A stretch of 64,000 nt of DNA, taken from NCBI GenBank assembly GCA_026647215.1, contig JAPKHC010000022.1:1-64000 (forward strand), given 5' to 3'. The stretch comes from F1-120-MAGs118 sp013360535. Its GTDB lineage: Bacteria > Planctomycetota > UBA1135 > GCA-002686595. Numbering within the stretch: position 1 is the stretch's first letter; each line of letters begins with the position of its first letter. The notes beneath the pieces are model-generated. The model made no database searches and was not told the DNA's origin. It worked only from the letters and a program-made list of their open reading frames with translations. This document shows, one piece after another, positions 1 through 7,863 of this stretch. The translations under genes and the position numbers were made by a program.

Positions 1-22
1 CGAGCTCCTGCTCGGCCCCCAG

Positions 23-367
23 ATGGAAGCGATCCGCCAGCTCGAGCAGCGCACGCGCGAGCTGTCGCTCGTCAGCGCGCACCGCCGCGCGCAGACCGCG
101 CGCCGCGTCGAGGTGCTCGAGCGCGACCTCGCGCGCGTGGCGCTCGTCGTGCGCGCGCTCGCGGACCTCGCGATCGAGCGTGGGCTGTTCACGCACGACC
201 AGCTGCGCGCCCAGTTCGATCAGGCCGACTTCGCCGACGGCGTGTTCGACTCGGGCCTCGATCCCAAGCTCGTGGCGCCGGGCACGACGCGCGGCGGCTC
301 GCTCGCGAAGCCCGCGCGCAAGAAGGCCGTGCGCAAGCCGGCGAAGAAGTCGAAGCGGCGCGCGTAG
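23..367 (+). CDS. Small coiled-coil protein with Lys/Arg-rich tail (start may lie upstream)
   Basis: I do not recognise a characterised family. The 114 residues open with a heptad-like, Arg/Glu-rich helix (about residues 1-55), continue with a short acidic segment ending in SGLDPK, and finish in a strongly basic tail rich in Lys, Arg and Ala (about residues 95-114). The frame is still open at the left edge of the window, so the true start could be outside it; the Met at 23 is only the first one visible. The downstream gene at 427 is a clear relative: both share a helix of the type R-(A/S)-L-A-(D/E)-L followed by SGLDPK. The basic tail could bind nucleic acid or polyanions, but that is inference. 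Confidence 0.6.
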   Translation: MEAIRQLEQRTRELSLVSAHRRAQTARRVEVLERDLARVALVVRALADLAIERGLFTHDQLRAQFDQADFADGVFDSGLDPKLVAPGTTRGGSLAKPARKKAVRKPAKKSKRRA

Positions 368-426
368 GCTCGCGGCCCGACGGCCGCAGCCGGCCGTCAC
401 CGTTCCCATCTCGAGCGAGGAGTTCC

Positions 427-750
427 ATGAGCCTGAGCCGCTACTTCCTGCACGACTTCTTCACCGCCCAGGAGTTCAACCTCCTCGACGAACGTCTGCG
501 GCGCCAGTTCCGGCGGCGGCAGACCGAGAACCGTGAGCGCGCCGAGGAAATCGCGGAGCTGCGCGCCGATTTCGAGCGGCTCGCGCTGCTGACGCGCTCG
601 CTCGCCGAGCTGTGCCTCGAGAAGGGCGTGCTCTCGAAGGACGAGCTCAAGACGCGCATGTTCGAGCTCGACCTCGCCGACGACAAGCAGGACGGTCGGC
701 TCGACACCCGCAAGTCGGGCCTCGATCCGAAGGGACTCGACTCGCAATGA
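427..750 (+). CDS. Small helical protein, paralogue of the preceding gene
   Basis: A 107-residue, charged, mainly helical protein of unknown function. Residues about 25-75 look like a coiled coil, and a helix ending in KSGLDPKGL matches the previous gene, so the two are probably an old tandem duplication. This copy lacks the basic tail. A purine-rich AGGAG-like site (about 417-423) precedes ATG 427. Its stop codon overlaps the start of the enoyl-CoA hydratase gene (ATGA at 747-750), which places it at the head of the acyl-CoA operon. The connection to CoA metabolism is positional only. Confidence 0.7.
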   Translation: MSLSRYFLHDFFTAQEFNLLDERLRRQFRRRQTENRERAEEIAELRADFERLALLTRSLAELCLEKGVLSKDELKTRMFELDLADDKQDGRLDTRKSGLDPKGLDSQ

Positions 751-1556
751 ACCCCAAGCACTTCAAGTACGCCGAGGCCGACGGCATCGCCACGATCCGG
801 CTCGACAGGCCCGAGCGGCTCAACGCGCTGACCTTCGAGAGTTATGCGGAGCTGCGCGACACGTTCACGGCGTTGCACTCGCGCAATTCGGTGCGCGCGA
901 TCGTGCTCACGGGCACGGGCCGCGCCTTCTGCTCGGGCGGCGACGTCAAGGACATCATCGGGCGGCTGTTCGACGTGCCCGAGGCGGACCTGTTCGCGTT
1001 CACGCGCATGACCTGCGACCTGATCGAGAACATGCGGCGCTGCGAGAAGCCGATCGTCGCCGCGCTCAACGGCACGACCTGCGGCGCCGGGGCGGTGATG
1101 GCGGCGGCGGCCGACGTGCGCGTCGCGGCCGACACGGCGAAAATCGCGTACCTGTTCACCAAGGTCGGCCTGTCGGGCGCGGACATGGGCGCCGCGTGGC
1201 TCCTGCCGCGCATCGTGGGCTTGGGGCGTGCGAGCGAGCTCCTGATGCTCGGCGACTTCATCAGCGCGCAGCGTGCGTACGAGATCGGCCTCTACAACGA
1301 GGTCTGCAAGCCCGACGAGCTCGAGGCGCGTGCGCTGGAGTGGGCGCGCAAGCTCTGCCTGGGCCCGACGATGGGCATGGCGATCACCAAGCGCATGCTC
1401 AACGCCGAAGCGACGATGACGCTGGCCGAAGCGATGCAGGTTGAGGGCTGGGTGCAGGCCGAGTGCATGAAACACGCCGACTATCGCGAGGGTTATCGCG
1501 CGTCGGTCGAGAAGCGCGCGCCGGATTTTCCCGGGGTTGCGGCGGGCACACGATGA
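747..1556 (+). CDS. Enoyl-CoA hydratase/isomerase (crotonase) family protein
   Basis: Crotonase-fold protein of 269 residues, the normal length. The CoA-pocket motif RAFCSGGD and the oxyanion-hole region NGTTCGAGA are present, followed by the usual LPRIVG helix. By hand alignment to rat crotonase, the residue matching Glu144 is Thr, while the Glu matching Glu164 (in ASELLM) is kept. The chemistry may therefore differ from plain 2-enoyl-CoA hydration, for example isomerisation, ring hydration or C-C cleavage. The start ATG 747 overlaps the previous stop, and the stop overlaps the next start (ATGA at 1553-1556), so it is coupled to the acyl-CoA dehydrogenase. Inference: a beta-oxidation-like step after ring reduction of an aromatic CoA ester. 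Confidence 0.88.
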   Translation: MNPKHFKYAEADGIATIRLDRPERLNALTFESYAELRDTFTALHSRNSVRAIVLTGTGRAFCSGGDVKDIIGRLFDVPEADLFAFTRMTCDLIENMRRCEKPIVAALNGTTCGAGAVMAAAADVRVAADTAKIAYLFTKVGLSGADMGAAWLLPRIVGLGRASELLMLGDFISAQRAYEIGLYNEVCKPDELEARALEWARKLCLGPTMGMAITKRMLNAEATMTLAEAMQVEGWVQAECMKHADYREGYRASVEKRAPDFPGVAAGTR

Positions 1557-2710
1557 AGTCGCTCGAGGCGCTGCGCGAGCTGGGAAAGCGCGTCGGCAAG
1601 CTCGGCGAGCCCGTGCTCGCGGGGCTCGACGAGACCGCGGCGGCGCGCAAGGCGCTGGCGCTCGTCTCCGAGAGCGGCGCGACCGCGTGGACCGTGCCCG
1701 AACGCTGGGGCGGCGCCGTGAGCGAGGGCCTGTGCGCCCCCGACGAAGTTTCGTGCCGTGCGTTGTGTGCGTTGCGCGCGCCGCTTGCGTACCACAGCGC
1801 GATGCTCGACGTGATGCTCGTGATGCAGGGGCTCGGCAGTTACAGCCTCGCGCGCGCGGGCCAGCCGAGCGTGTGCGAGCGCGTGCTGCCGCGTGTCGCC
1901 GCCGGTGAGCTCGTCGCGGGCTTCGGCCTGACCGAACCGGACGCGGGCAGCGACCTCGGGATGGTGGCGACGCGCGCGGAGAAGCACGGCTCACGCTGGC
2001 GCATCCGCGGCGCGAAGACGTTCATCTCGAACGCCGGAGTTGCGGACCTCTACACGCTGCTCGCGCGCACGTCGGGGGAGCTGGGCGACGGTGGCAAGGG
2101 CAGCCTGACGATGTTCCTCGTGCGCGGCGACGCGAAGGGACTGTCGACACGGCGCTTCGAGGTCACCTCGCCGCATCCGATCGGGGATGTGCTGCTCGAG
2201 GACGTCGAAGTGCCCGACGAGGAGCGCATCGGCGCCGTCGGTGGGGGACTCGAGGTCGCGCTCGGCACGCTCGGGCGTTTCCGCACCAGCGTCGCGGCCG
2301 CGGCCAACGGCTTCGCGCGGCGCGCGCTCGACGAGTCGCTCGTGCGCACGTCGACGCGCCAGCAGTTCGGCAAGCCGCTCGCGGCCTTCCAGGGCCTCGC
2401 GTTCGATCTCGCGGAGATGGACACGCGCCTGCGGGCCGCGGAATTGCTCGTGGAAGAAGCCGCCGACACCGTCGACCGCGGCGAGCGCGCCGTCGAAGAG
2501 GTCGCGCGGGCCAAGCTCTTCTCGACGGAAAACGCGAGTTGGGTGTGCGACCGAGCGGTGCAGCACTTCGGCGGCCTCGGTGTCGTGCGCGGCAGCATCG
2601 TCGAACAACTGTGGCGCGACGTGCGCGCGCTGCGCATCTACGAAGGCACGAGCGAGATCCAGAAGCTGATCCTGTCGCGCGCCTTGGTCGCGCGCGCAGC
2701 GGGGAAGTGA
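1553..2710 (+). CDS. Acyl-CoA dehydrogenase
   Basis: A 385-residue flavoprotein of the acyl-CoA dehydrogenase family, normal length. The FAD/substrate signature GFGLTEPDAGSD lies in the middle domain, KTFISNAG follows, and the C-terminal helical domain carries QFGKPLAAFQ and RIYEGTSEIQ; the Glu of YEGTSE is the usual catalytic base. It oxidises an acyl-CoA to the 2-enoyl-CoA, passing electrons to an electron-transfer flavoprotein not seen in this window. It overlaps the hydratase by 4 nt, and a ferredoxin-like gene follows after 3 nt. In this setting it may act on alicyclic CoA esters made from anthranilate; the substrate cannot be read from sequence. Confidence 0.92.
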   Translation: MKSLEALRELGKRVGKLGEPVLAGLDETAAARKALALVSESGATAWTVPERWGGAVSEGLCAPDEVSCRALCALRAPLAYHSAMLDVMLVMQGLGSYSLARAGQPSVCERVLPRVAAGELVAGFGLTEPDAGSDLGMVATRAEKHGSRWRIRGAKTFISNAGVADLYTLLARTSGELGDGGKGSLTMFLVRGDAKGLSTRRFEVTSPHPIGDVLLEDVEVPDEERIGAVGGGLEVALGTLGRFRTSVAAAANGFARRALDESLVRTSTRQQFGKPLAAFQGLAFDLAEMDTRLRAAELLVEEAADTVDRGERAVEEVARAKLFSTENASWVCDRAVQHFGGLGVVRGSIVEQLWRDVRALRIYEGTSEIQKLILSRALVARAAGK

Positions 2711-2713
2711 ACC

Positions 2714-3058
2714 ATGGCGAAATTCCAGCGACACATCTTCATTTGCACCAACCAGCGCGAGGGCGGCGACGAGCGCGGCTGCTGCAAGGCGCGCGGTGGC
2801 GATCAGGTGGCCGAGGCCTTCAAGTCGAAGCTCTTCGCGTGCGGCTTCAAGCGCATCGTGCGGCCGAACAAGGCCGGTTGCCTCGACCAGTGCGCCTTCG
2901 GCCCCGTGGTCGTCGTGTACCCCGACAACGTCTGGTACGGGCGGGTCACGCCGGCCGACGTGGACGAGATCATCGAGCGCCATGTCGTCAAGGGCGAGGT
3001 CGTCGAGCGGCTCGTGATCCCCGACGACCAACTGACCGGGATCGCGCCCAAGGCGTAA
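2714..3058 (+). CDS. Thioredoxin-like [2Fe-2S] ferredoxin
   Basis: A 114-residue protein of the thioredoxin-like [2Fe-2S] ferredoxin family. It starts with a beta strand ending in FICTN, has a second cysteine region ERGCCK, and later AGCLDQCAFGP; the Cys-x3-Cys of the last motif with the two earlier Cys is the typical cluster-binding arrangement. It begins 3 nt after the acyl-CoA dehydrogenase stop, so it is in the same operon. A reasonable but unproven role is electron transfer to an oxygenase or reductase of the pathway. It could also be an orphan redox carrier. Confidence 0.85.
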   Translation: MAKFQRHIFICTNQREGGDERGCCKARGGDQVAEAFKSKLFACGFKRIVRPNKAGCLDQCAFGPVVVVYPDNVWYGRVTPADVDEIIERHVVKGEVVERLVIPDDQLTGIAPKA

Positions 3059-3094
3059 ACTGCGCGGCCCGGCGCGACGCCCGGGACTCTCCCC

Positions 3095-3787
3095 ATGCGC
3101 ACCTACGACGAAGAAACGCGCGGCATCCTCCGCAAGATCCTCGAGGGGCAGGCCTACCGCCAGCTGATGCTCTCGAACATTCGCGGCCACGGGCTGCGTT
3201 TCCTGCCGGAGGTGCGCGACAAGCTGCGCACCTCGCGCGCGCTGGTGACCTCGCTCGAGCAGTTCGCCGACGTCGAGCGCCTGTACGCGCTGCTGGGGCT
3301 GGGCGACGTCGTCTCGGCGGTGCGCAACAAGATGGACCGCGTGCCCTATCCGGCGACGCGCATGGAGCTCGCGGTGTGCCTGTTCCTGTGCGAGCGCGTC
3401 TCGTGGCACGCGCTCGCGAGCTACACCGACTCGTCCGCCGAGGAGTTCGCGACCATCGCTCGCGCGCGCCTGTCGGAGCTGCGCGCGCTCGAGGAGCCCG
3501 AGGACTCCGCCTTCTTCGAGTTCTGCTCGGAGGAGACCAACCGCCCGCTCGCGCAGCAGCACGTCAACCGCTGGCTGTCGATCACGCTGCTCTCGCTCGG
3601 ACGGCCGAAGAGCCCCGGAGACGCACGCGCGATCGAGCTCGGCCTGCGCACCAAGCCGATCGAGAAGATCGTGCGCGAATACCTCGACGCGCTCGCGCCG
3701 TTCCTCGAGCGTTGCGGCCTCGTGTTGCCCGATGGCGCTACGCTCGGCCTCGAGCTGCCCGCCGCGCCGAAGTCGAAGGGAGCCTGA
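3095..3787 (+). CDS. PaaA/PaaC-like ferritin-fold protein lacking diiron ligands
   Basis: A 230-residue helical protein that I align by eye with PaaA of the ring-1,2-phenylacetyl-CoA epoxidase. The C-terminal stretch HVNRWLSITLLSLGRP resembles the PaaA segment with VNRW and a FGPP turn, and ERCGLVLPD matches its LGLTLPD end. PaaA holds its two irons with two ExxH motifs; this protein contains no ExxH anywhere, and the corresponding helices read EQFADVERL and RARLSELRALEE. It is therefore probably a structural or scaffold subunit, as PaaC is, or a non-catalytic homologue. It sits between a ferredoxin and a kynureninase-like gene, suggesting a role in aromatic-CoA turnover. Assignment to the superfamily is moderate; the reaction is unknown. 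Confidence 0.6.
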   Translation: MRTYDEETRGILRKILEGQAYRQLMLSNIRGHGLRFLPEVRDKLRTSRALVTSLEQFADVERLYALLGLGDVVSAVRNKMDRVPYPATRMELAVCLFLCERVSWHALASYTDSSAEEFATIARARLSELRALEEPEDSAFFEFCSEETNRPLAQQHVNRWLSITLLSLGRPKSPGDARAIELGLRTKPIEKIVREYLDALAPFLERCGLVLPDGATLGLELPAAPKSKGA

Positions 3788-3792
3788 AACCG

Positions 3793-5034
3793 ATGAGCCC
3801 CGTCACGATCTCGCCCGACCTGCGCAGCGCCCTCGCCGGTTGCGACACGTTCGCCGCACGCTGGCGCTCGCGCTTCCCGATCCTCGAATCGACGACGTAT
3901 CTCGTCACGCATTCGCTCGGTGCGATGCCACGCACCGCGCAGGAACGCCTGATGGCGTACACGCAGCAGTGGGCGACGCGCGGGGTGCGCTCGTGGGCCG
4001 AAGGCTGGTGGGACTCGCCGGTGGTCGTCGGCAACCTGATCGCGCGCATCCTCAACGCGCCCGAGGGCTCGGTCGCGATGCACACCAACGTGTCGCAGAT
4101 CGAGGGCGTGATCGCGAGCGCGCTCGACTTCACGAAGAAGCGCAACAAGGTCGTCTACACCGACCAGAACTTCCCGACGAACATGTACGCCTGGGAAGGC
4201 TGGAAGCGCTACGGCGCGCGCATCTCGATGGTGCAAAGCGATCCGGGTGGCATTGTGCCGACCGAGCGGCTGCTCGCGGCGATCGACGAGGAAACGCTGA
4301 TCGTGCCGATCAGCCACGTGTTGTTCCGCACGTCGCGCCTGCAGGACGCGAAGGCGGTGTGCGAGCGGGCGCGCGCGGTCGGCGCGCTCGTGCTGCTCGA
4401 CACGTACCAGTCGCTCGGCACGGTGCCCGTCGACGTCAAGGCGCTCGGCGTCGACATGGTGTGCGGCGGATCGGTCAAGTGGCTGTGCGGCGGTCCGGGT
4501 GCGGGGTACCTGTACGTGCGGCCGGACCTGCAGGACAAGCTCGAGCCGCTGATCACCGGCTGGGCGGGCCACGCGGCGCCGTTTGCGTTCGAGCTCGGCG
4601 CGCAGCGTTATGCGCCGGGAATCCGGCGTTTCCTGAACGGCTCGCCGGCGGTGCCGTCGCTCGTGCAGGCGAGCGCGGGGTATGAACAGGTGCTCGAGGT
4701 CGGCGTGGACGCGATCCGCAAGCACTCGATCACGCTCACGGAGACGCTGCGGCGCACGCTCGAGTCGGAGGGCTTCCAGTCGGGCAGTCCGGCCAATCCC
4801 GAGCAGCGCGGCGGCTCGCTGACGGTGCGGCTCCAGCCGGAAGAACACGGCCCGAGTTACGTCGCGGCGCTCGAGAAGCGCGGAGTGCTCGTCGACCATC
4901 GCCCCGAGGCCGGCCTGCGCGTCAGCCCGCACTTCTACACGAGCTGGAGCGAGCTCGAGGCGTTCGTGGCCGCGCTCGTCGAGCTGCGGAACACGGGCAA
5001 GTGGAAGGACGCGGCCGGCTCGAAGAGTTATTGA
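3793..5034 (+). CDS. Kynureninase-like PLP-dependent enzyme (aminotransferase class V fold)
   Basis: A 413-residue fold-type I PLP enzyme. The N-terminus has the kynureninase-type motif YLVTHSLGAMP, residues 122-132 read YTDQNFPTNMY as in kynureninases, LLDTYQSLG carries the Asp contacting the pyridine ring, and SVKWLCGG holds the PLP lysine (about K229). Kynureninase cleaves kynurenine to anthranilate plus alanine. That would feed the benzoate/2-aminobenzoate-CoA ligase at 8753 and the fused monooxygenase at 18822, which makes this assignment attractive. A related cysteine desulfurase-like or hydrolase activity cannot be excluded. No tryptophan dioxygenase or formylkynurenine formamidase is visible; they may lie left of the window. 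Confidence 0.75.
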   Translation: MSPVTISPDLRSALAGCDTFAARWRSRFPILESTTYLVTHSLGAMPRTAQERLMAYTQQWATRGVRSWAEGWWDSPVVVGNLIARILNAPEGSVAMHTNVSQIEGVIASALDFTKKRNKVVYTDQNFPTNMYAWEGWKRYGARISMVQSDPGGIVPTERLLAAIDEETLIVPISHVLFRTSRLQDAKAVCERARAVGALVLLDTYQSLGTVPVDVKALGVDMVCGGSVKWLCGGPGAGYLYVRPDLQDKLEPLITGWAGHAAPFAFELGAQRYAPGIRRFLNGSPAVPSLVQASAGYEQVLEVGVDAIRKHSITLTETLRRTLESEGFQSGSPANPEQRGGSLTVRLQPEEHGPSYVAALEKRGVLVDHRPEAGLRVSPHFYTSWSELEAFVAALVELRNTGKWKDAAGSKSY

Positions 5035-5040
5035 GCCACG

Positions 5041-5583
5041 ATGGGCGCTCCCGCGTGGCTGTGGATCCGCGAGCCCGGTGCGAAGGCGCCGCGCTGGCCG
5101 GCGGCGGAGCGTGAGCTCGCCGCCGCGGGCTTCGAAAGCGCGGAAGTCGAGCTCGATCCGGCGTCGGATCGCATCTCGCTCGTGCGCGTCGAGTCGGCGC
5201 TGCGCGAGCTCGGCGCGCGCGCGGGCGTCGACGACCGGCGCCTCGGCGTGATCGGCCTCGGCCTCGCGGGCACGCTCGCGCTGCAGGCGGGTTGCACGAG
5301 TCGCCGAGTGCGCGCGGTCGCGTGCGTGGCGCCGATTCTTGTGTACCCGGAACTCTCCGCGGCGCGCCCGATGCAGCCCGTCGAGCTCGTGCTCAACCTC
5401 GACGTGCCCTTGCTCGCGTTCGTCGACGACACGGACCCGCGCACGCCGCCCGAGGACGTCGAAGTGTTCCGGCGCCAGTGCGAGCTCGGCGCGAAGAACG
5501 TCGAGCTCGAGCGCGTGAAGCTCGCGCAGCTCGACGCCGCCTTGCCGCGCTTGCTCGCGTTCGTGGAAGACGCGCTGGGCTAG
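5041..5583 (+). CDS. Dienelactone hydrolase-like protein without catalytic residues
   Basis: A 180-residue protein with the core pattern of a dienelactone-hydrolase-type alpha/beta-hydrolase: a strand and elbow LGVIGLGLAG (residues 68-77), then VACVAPILVYP, and an acid-strand region LLAFVDDTDPRTP. In dienelactone hydrolase the elbow reads G-x-C-x-G-G; here the nucleophile position is Gly74, and the protein contains no histidine at all. It should therefore not be a conventional Ser/Cys hydrolase; a binding or stabilising role is possible. It starts 6 nt after the kynureninase-like gene and ends the plus-strand operon. Confidence 0.6.
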   Translation: MGAPAWLWIREPGAKAPRWPAAERELAAAGFESAEVELDPASDRISLVRVESALRELGARAGVDDRRLGVIGLGLAGTLALQAGCTSRRVRAVACVAPILVYPELSAARPMQPVELVLNLDVPLLAFVDDTDPRTPPEDVEVFRRQCELGAKNVELERVKLAQLDAALPRLLAFVEDALG

Positions 5584-5592
5584 CCCGCGCGT

Positions 5593-7725
5593 TCATTGCG
5601 GCGTGAAGAGCACGCGCGCGTGGCCGCGTCGACCTGCGGCGAGGTCGGCGACCTCGTTCCAGCTGTCGGGTTCGACCAACCAGCCACGGTAGTCGAGCTC
5701 AATGCGCTGCGGCGCCCGCTCGCGCACGAGTTCGAGTCGTCCCTGCGCGTCCGTCGTGCCGGCGAGGTCTCCATCGAGCAGGACGCGCACTCCCGTCAGC
5801 GCGGCGAAGCCCGGCCCCTGGGCGAGGATCTCCCCGCTCCAACCGCGCTCCAGTTGCACCTCGAGCACGTTCGCATCGCCCGACTCGCTCACGCGACCGA
5901 GGTGCACGTAGCTCACCCGATAGCCGGGAGCCACGACTCCAAGGCGTGCGTCTGGCGCGAGCTGTGGCGGGATCAGCAACACATGCGGCGGGCTCGTGTG
6001 GCTGTCCGTCCCGTCGACTTGCTCACGCTCGACGAGCCACGTCCACACCTTGCGCAACGGCTCTCCGCCGGCCGAGTCGCGCACCACGAGCGTTCGCCAG
6101 GCATCGTCCCCGCCGTCGACGAGCTGCAGCACGATGCCGCGCGTTCCCGCGCTGACGTACTGGACGGAAGGTTGGAGCGTGCTGACGAACCAGGCGTGTC
6201 CGCCGAGCATGTAGTCACCGGGAGCGAGATCCGCGAACTCGAAGCTCGCGTGGACTTCCTTGCCCGCGCGTTCGAGCGTCAGGTCGCGCTCGAGGAGCAA
6301 TCCGGTGTCGGGGCGCACGCTGCGGAGGAAGAGCCGCACGGTCTGTCCTTTCGACGCGAAACCCTTGACCTGGCCGGCGATCGTCAGCGTCGAGAGAACC
6401 CGGGGAAGCGTGAGTGTGGCGTCGCTGCGTTCCTCTCCGTTCACCTCCAGTGTGGCGAAGCGCCGTTCGAAGCGCGGCGCCGCTGCGCTCACGGCGTAGG
6501 GGCCGCTCGGCATGAAGCGGAACTCGGCCAGGCCGTTGCCCGCCGACTCCTGACGCGCGATGCCCGATTGCGGTTGACCCGCGAGGAGCGGATGGAGCTG
6601 GACGAGCGCGCCAGGAATGCCATTGCCCTCTGGATCGAGCACGCGCACGACGACGATGCCTTGCGCGGTGAGCACCATGGGGACGTCGTGGACTCCGGTA
6701 GTGTCCGCCACGCGGATCGAGCCGAACCAGCGCCCGTCGCGCGACGAGACGGTGAGCGCGACCTGTCCGTGGTCGGCAAAATGCGAGCGATTCGCGGGGA
6801 AACGCACCCAGGGCGGCGAGCCCGCGCGCACGACGAACCAGCCGGGCGCGGGGCGCGGTCTCGAGTCCTCGAAGAGGTAGCGCAGGTCCGCGGTCAGCGG
6901 CGCCTCGAGTGCGGCGCGTGGGCCTTCGAGCTCGAGCCGATACGTGGGCCCGACCTCCAGCCGCAGCTCGTGCGGGCCGGCGAGCGCCTTCTCGATCGTG
7001 TGCTCGAGTTCGAGGTAGTGCAGCGGCTTGCGGAGTTCGCCGCCAAGCTCCGGGCCGTACTCGTCGTAGCAGAAGAGCAGCAGCGTGCCCTCGGGATAGT
7101 CGACCGCGCTCGCGACGAGACCGTTCGCATCGCTGACGAGTTGCTCGCGCCGACCGTCGCGCGTGCCCAGACGCAGCATGTAGTCGCGCAGGGGCTCGCC
7201 GCTCGCGGCGTCGAGGAGCTGCGCACGAAAGCGCTCGCTGCCTGCGGGCCCGGCGACGAAGACGAGCTCGTCCGCAGCGTCAGCGCGCACGAAACGCTGC
7301 GGGGCGAGCACGCTCCAACCTTCCGGCGCCTCGAGCCGCACCGTCGCGCCCTGTTCCGGAGGAAGCGGCAGGAAGATCCGGCCGCGCGCGTCGCTCGTGT
7401 CGTGCCCGAGCACGAGTCCGTCGCCGACGAGCTCCGCATCGAAACCCGGCAGCGGCGCGTGCGTGATGCGGTGCTCGACGCGCGCAAGCAGGCGCGACGC
7501 GGGGACGGGAGCCTCTCGCTCGACCCCCGCGGGCAGCGCCGAGGGCTCCGCGCTGGTCGGTGCGGAGAGCGCCGGCCCGGAATCGATCAGCGCGGCCGCG
7601 CCTTCATGCTCGGCACCGATCGGCGTCGCCGGTGCTCCACGCTCGCGCGCGAGCCACCAAGCCAAGCCGACGAAGCAGCCCAGCGCCAGTGCGCCAGCCA
7701 AGGCGAGGGACGAGCGGGACTTCAC
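5593..7725 (-). CDS. Membrane-anchored protein with carboxypeptidase-regulatory-like repeats
   Basis: A 710-residue envelope protein. The N-terminus has a basic n-region and one hydrophobic helix (about residues 7-25) that is an uncleaved anchor or signal peptide, followed by a Pro/Ala/Glu-rich linker. The rest consists of beta-rich repeats of the carboxypeptidase-regulatory-like type, with recurring patterns such as V-x-D-x-x-G-x-P-x-x-G-A and F-x-x-x-P-x-G-x-Y. No enzymatic motif is visible. Two similar proteins occur in this window (16875 and 45018). It starts at GTG 7725 and ends 10 nt from the convergent hydrolase-like gene. Likely role: extracytoplasmic binding or structure. Confidence 0.72.
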   Translation of the reverse strand: MKSRSSLALAGALALGCFVGLAWWLARERGAPATPIGAEHEGAAALIDSGPALSAPTSAEPSALPAGVEREAPVPASRLLARVEHRITHAPLPGFDAELVGDGLVLGHDTSDARGRIFLPLPPEQGATVRLEAPEGWSVLAPQRFVRADAADELVFVAGPAGSERFRAQLLDAASGEPLRDYMLRLGTRDGRREQLVSDANGLVASAVDYPEGTLLLFCYDEYGPELGGELRKPLHYLELEHTIEKALAGPHELRLEVGPTYRLELEGPRAALEAPLTADLRYLFEDSRPRPAPGWFVVRAGSPPWVRFPANRSHFADHGQVALTVSSRDGRWFGSIRVADTTGVHDVPMVLTAQGIVVVRVLDPEGNGIPGALVQLHPLLAGQPQSGIARQESAGNGLAEFRFMPSGPYAVSAAAPRFERRFATLEVNGEERSDATLTLPRVLSTLTIAGQVKGFASKGQTVRLFLRSVRPDTGLLLERDLTLERAGKEVHASFEFADLAPGDYMLGGHAWFVSTLQPSVQYVSAGTRGIVLQLVDGGDDAWRTLVVRDSAGGEPLRKVWTWLVEREQVDGTDSHTSPPHVLLIPPQLAPDARLGVVAPGYRVSYVHLGRVSESGDANVLEVQLERGWSGEILAQGPGFAALTGVRVLLDGDLAGTTDAQGRLELVRERAPQRIELDYRGWLVEPDSWNEVADLAAGRRGHARVLFTPQ

Positions 7726-7863
7726 GTCGTGGAGGCCCTAGTGGAGCCGTGGGCCGTGGTCACGTCGAGGCCACAAATCCTCCCGCGGCCCGACAGCTTC
7801 GTCCTGCCGGTCGCCCGCGACAGTCGCGACCGCTACGATGCGCGCGAAACGGAGCCCTCGCCC

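Noticed and set aside
441..1994. Long minus-strand frame of about 517 codons opposite the acyl-CoA genes
   Set aside because: GC-rich third positions leave opposite frames free of stops; the translation is Arg/Ala-rich low complexity with no family motif, while the plus strand has well-conserved enzymes.
3095..3787. Tryptophan 2,3-dioxygenase, expected beside kynureninase
   Set aside because: The haem-dioxygenase motifs (HHDE, SSGFQS, RHMRTV type) are absent; the sequence aligns better with PaaA-like proteins.
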